Both the position numbers and the translations under genes were made by a program. From assembly GCA_902825945.1 (NCBI GenBank), contig CADECY010000080.1:1-43947 (forward strand): a stretch of DNA of 43,947 bases, written 5' to 3'. A model generated the notes under the pieces. The model had not been told where the DNA came from. It made no database searches and saw only the letters and a program-made list of their open reading frames with translations. The stretch comes from an uncultured Acidobacteriota bacterium. GTDB lineage: Bacteria; Acidobacteriota; Terriglobia; Bryobacterales; Bryobacteraceae. Below, piece after piece: positions 41,529 through 43,947 of this stretch. Numbering within the stretch: position 1 is the first letter of the stretch; the number at the start of each line of letters is the position of its first letter.

Positions 41529-42274
41529 GGATCGCTGCCATACTACTCGCGGCTCTGCCACTGGTCGCGGCGGACACCTCCGTGGAAACAGCGGTTCGGG
41601 GACAGACCCTGACGCTCAGCCTATTGACACCGGGAGGGCCAGATAGGGGCGTTGCGGTGATCTTTTTGCCGGGCGACGGAGGCTGGCGTGGAGCGGCGGT
41701 TACCATGGGCCGGACGATTGCTGGATGGGGTTACGAAGTTTACGGCTTTGACACCAAGAAGTATTTGGAAGCGTTCTCCGCCAGCGGCAACAAGCCATCC
41801 GTACGTCAATTGTCGGAAGACGTCCGATTCATCGCCGAGCGAGTGTCGAACCTCTCGCGCAAGCCCGTGGTTCTGGTGGGTTGGTCGCAGGGCGCATCCA
41901 TGTCGATTGCCGCTGCATCCGCGGTGAAAGCGCGGATGCCGATTTTCGGCGTAGTCACATTAGGGCTGCCCGAGACGGGCGTGCTGGGGTGGGACTGGAA
42001 AGCGACGCTGGCGGTGGTTGCGCACCGCGTGCCTGATCAGCCAGCGTTCGCCGTAAAACCTCTGCTTCCCTCGGCATCGCCCGTGCCGGTTTGGATGATT
42101 CACGGAACCGGCGATGAATACACCACGTCGGAAGTAGCCCGTGAGTTGTTCCGGGCAACCGCCGAGCCAAAACAGATGGAAGAGATTGCCGGCGCGAACC
42201 ACCGGTTCGATGGCCATCAGGACGAGTTGTACCGGTCGCTAGGAAAGGGCCTGGCATGGATCGCATCGAAATGA
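41525..42274 (+). CDS. VirJ/AcvB-like periplasmic hydrolase
   Basis: 249 residues from ATG 41525. The signal peptide is 'MRIAAILLAALPLVAA'. An alpha/beta hydrolase follows: 'VIFLPGDGGWRG', nucleophile Ser121 in 'VGWSQGAS', Asp in 'IHGTGDEYT' and His in 'GANHRFDG'. The pattern is that of the VirJ domain. In Agrobacterium the AcvB protein hydrolyses lysyl-phosphatidylglycerol and is encoded with LpiA; the same pairing is seen here. Overlaps with both flanking genes indicate one operon. Confidence 0.85.
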   Translation: MRIAAILLAALPLVAADTSVETAVRGQTLTLSLLTPGGPDRGVAVIFLPGDGGWRGAAVTMGRTIAGWGYEVYGFDTKKYLEAFSASGNKPSVRQLSEDVRFIAERVSNLSRKPVVLVGWSQGASMSIAAASAVKARMPIFGVVTLGLPETGVLGWDWKATLAVVAHRVPDQPAFAVKPLLPSASPVPVWMIHGTGDEYTTSEVARELFRATAEPKQMEEIAGANHRFDGHQDELYRSLGKGLAWIASK

Positions 42275-43260
42275 GCCGGCGGCGGGCGGCCGTCACCGGA
42301 ATATTCTCCCTCACGCTCGCGGCAGTTGCGCTGGTCATGGCGTTGCGCGGACTCGAATGGCACACCTTCCTCAATCAGATCCACGGCCTTGATTGGCGTT
42401 GGCTCGCTGTCGGCGTTACGTTCGACATCGTGAGTTATCTCGTGCAAGGCGTTCGCTGGCGCATCCTGCTTCGCCAGGCGAGCCTTCGGCAAACGACGCG
42501 CGCGATCTACGCCGGGCTCTTCCTGAACGAGATTGTCCCGCTCCGGCCCGGAGAGGCAGTCCGCGCCTGGCTCGCCGCGCGTGACCTGGGTGTCGGCGTC
42601 CTCGCGGTCGCACCGACGATGGTTACCGAAAGGCTGATCGATGGGGTCTGGCTCGCCGGCGCCATGCTGGCCATGTTGGCGCTTGTCCCCCTTCCCGCTC
42701 CCATCGCGCGAGTCGCATGGGCCGTAGTGGCCGTCATTTGTGTTGCCCTGATCGCTGCGTTGTTCTTTGGCCAACGCCGCTTTCCCATGGCGGCCAAAGT
42801 GCGCGAAGGTCTTTCTCAGAGGAGCGCTTTCCTGGTTTCCGGCGCTTTCCTCTTAGCGCAGGGCCTTGCCTTCTGGGCCGTCGCGCGGGCCAGCCACTTG
42901 AGTCTGGGCGTGGCCGCTGCCTTCGTGGTGATGCTGACTGTGCGGGTCGGCACTATGATTCCAGGCGCGCCCGCCAACCTGGGCACACATCAATTCTCCA
43001 CGGTGCTCGGTCTATCGATCTACGGCGTTCCGCACGCTGTCGCTGCGAGCTTCTCTTTGATCGTCTTCGTCGTGCTCACGGTTCCGCTGCTGCTGATCGG
43101 GTTCACCGCTTGTCTTGATGCCGGGTTGACGCTACGCGATCTGCGGGCACCCGCGAATAGCGCCGCCAGCAGGTCATTCCCGCATTCGGCGGGCCCTCTC
43201 CGGCCTGAAGATTCTCCCCTGCCGGGTGATCGGAACATCGCGCAGCATGCTGCATGCTAA
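42271..43260 (+). CDS. Flippase-like integral membrane protein (PF03706 type)
   Basis: 329 residues from ATG 42271, which forms an ATGA overlap with the preceding stop; an ATG at 42256 would give a longer overlap. About eight TM segments are seen. 'FLNEIVPLRPGEAVRAWLAARDLGVG' and 'IPGAPANLGTHQFSTVLGLSIYG' are the conserved blocks of the lysyl-PG synthase TM / flippase family. It probably translocates the aminoacylated lipid made by the synthase encoded upstream. Last gene of the operon. Confidence 0.86.
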   Translation: MSRRRAAVTGIFSLTLAAVALVMALRGLEWHTFLNQIHGLDWRWLAVGVTFDIVSYLVQGVRWRILLRQASLRQTTRAIYAGLFLNEIVPLRPGEAVRAWLAARDLGVGVLAVAPTMVTERLIDGVWLAGAMLAMLALVPLPAPIARVAWAVVAVICVALIAALFFGQRRFPMAAKVREGLSQRSAFLVSGAFLLAQGLAFWAVARASHLSLGVAAAFVVMLTVRVGTMIPGAPANLGTHQFSTVLGLSIYGVPHAVAASFSLIVFVVLTVPLLLIGFTACLDAGLTLRDLRAPANSAASRSFPHSAGPLRPEDSPLPGDRNIAQHAAC

Positions 43261-43265
43261 GTGCA

Positions 43266-43443
43266 TTAGGGCAATCGCCTTCCCGAACTGGGGAGATGCG
43301 GATAGGAGCGCTGCATCAGGGTTGCGGTCGGGGCATCGCCGGCCTCCCATAGGGCCGCGATCACGTTCCTCGATCCGGCCCATGCTCGTATCGCACGCCG
43401 ACAGCGTGACCAAGTCCGCGTTCAGTTTTCGGCTCTGTAGCAC
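43266..43443 (-). pseudogene. CHAT-protease domain fragment
   Basis: Minus-strand translation from GTG 43443 reads 'LNADLVTLSACDTSMGRIE', the Cys-containing CHAT block ('LSAC-T--G'). In the next frame follows 'NVIAALWEAGDAPTATLMQR', another CHAT block, up to a TAA at 43266. The roughly 20 residues that normally separate these blocks are missing and the frame changes, so an internal deletion is likely. No start of a full protein or TPR repeats are visible upstream (43444-43947). Confidence 0.6.
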
Positions 43444-43947
43444 AATTCGCGGGTGTGACTACTTAAGCTGGTAAGGACGAAGGTGCAGTCTGTGTTGGGC
43501 GCGCCGCCCGTTGGTCGGCCCCGTGGTGCAGCGCGCCGGGCGCGCGGAACGCGGAGGTGATCGAGGTGGAGGGGATGCCGCCTCCCGCTGGCCCTACCCT
43601 CTCACCCTCCCGCCACACGCCGGACACTCCCGCAACACCATTGCGGGCTTGCCTTCCGCCTCGTTCCATGGACAAAACCTATCATCCCGGCCGGGGCGGC
43701 CCTTCGGGTCACCGTGCCAACAGTTCTCCGTTTGGCCGCCTCGCCCTTCACTCCACCACATTCCCATCTGGAAGAAAACGCTCACCGTCTTCCGCTACTC
43801 TCCCCTTTGTGTGGATTGGCCGGTTTTGCAGTCACACGAAAGTGAAATTTTCCGGCACTTTTTGCATCCTCCGTCCCCACAAGACCTTACAGGCCGCCGC
43901 CAGCAAAAAAGGTGCGGCTAAATCGGCAAAACGCATTTGACGCCAGA
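43444..43947. other. No gene recognised
   Basis: Short open frames on both strands show no known family. A minus-strand frame near 43600-43785 ends with 'RECPACGGRVRG', a possible zinc-ribbon scrap. A plus-strand frame ends at 43940 in a Lys/Ala-rich tail. Neither has a supported start. Confidence 0.4.

Noticed and set aside
43241..43254. Short palindrome GCAGCATGCTGC near the end of the flippase-like gene as a terminator or attachment site
   Set aside because: It lies within the coding end, has no T-run and no second copy was noticed.
43266..43443. Link between the CHAT relic and the type III genes (Craspase-like TPR-CHAT)
   Set aside because: The fragment is 21 kb away, lacks TPR repeats, and the CRISPR locus is a standard multi-subunit III-A complex, not a fused gRAMP.

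Overview
This GC-rich, densely packed chromosomal window looks like it comes from an acidobacterium of the Bryobacterales / 'Solibacter' group. The evidence is a Solibacter-type C-terminal domain (TIGR03437-like) on a secreted sugar dehydrogenase, a very large Oar-like TonB-dependent receptor with a carboxypeptidase-regulatory-like domain, a secreted sulfatase, several short Tat-like leaders, and a decayed PEP-CTERM protein. No rRNA, tRNA, insertion sequence or CRISPR array was recognised.

Layout. 0-13 kb: secreted catabolic and envelope genes (S9-type hydrolase, PQQ-type sugar dehydrogenase, sulfatase, Oar-like receptor, unknown Tat-exported protein, cytoplasmic phosphoesterase). Embedded in them is a two-gene ATPase + DUF4276 (Toprim-like) module of defence type (5.3-7.1 kb), with an apparent frameshift in the DUF4276 gene. 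13-17 kb: a five-haem OmcA/MtrC-like cytochrome, a Gfo/Idh/MocA oxidoreductase and an amidohydrolase, all on the minus strand. 17.3-22.3 kb: a compact type III-A CRISPR effector operon cas10-csm2-csm3-csm4-csm5. Its Cas10 has no HD domain but keeps GGDD, Csm3 keeps the catalytic Asp, and Csm2 carries an RGG-like tail. No cas6, csm6/CARF effector, cas1/cas2 or array is visible. 22.4-24.6 kb: trpS and a divergent RNA uracil methyltransferase. 24.6-28.2 kb: a membrane protein with a predicted periplasmic beta-propeller and a cytoplasmic SIR2 domain, downstream of a GT39-like glycosyltransferase. 28.3-29.2 kb: a 38-codon ORF and an EamA transporter relic. 29.2-37.7 kb: a NarL-type two-component system divergent from a heavy-metal RND efflux operon (outer-membrane factor, lipoprotein adaptor, pump, DUF190 and trailing small genes). 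37.8-39.7 kb: small secreted proteins and a broken DedA gene. 39.8-43.3 kb: an overlapping operon of lysyl-phosphatidylglycerol synthase, VirJ/AcvB-like hydrolase and flippase-like membrane protein. 43.3-43.9 kb: a CHAT-protease relic, then sequence with no recognised gene.

How the genes work together. The sensor kinase and regulator probably control the divergent efflux pump. The last operon would make, turn over and flip aminoacylated phospholipid. The Csm genes form one transcription unit that would need crRNAs made elsewhere. The strongest candidate for something undescribed is the propeller-TM-SIR2 protein, which has the layout of an envelope-sensing NAD-linked effector; its usual catalytic His appears to be Tyr. 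Second is the stripped-down Csm system with the Gly/Arg-rich Csm2. Several genes carry single-base frameshifts or are relics (DUF4276, PEP-CTERM, EamA, the 36.9-kb gene, DedA, CHAT), which points either to local gene decay or to indel errors in the assembly.
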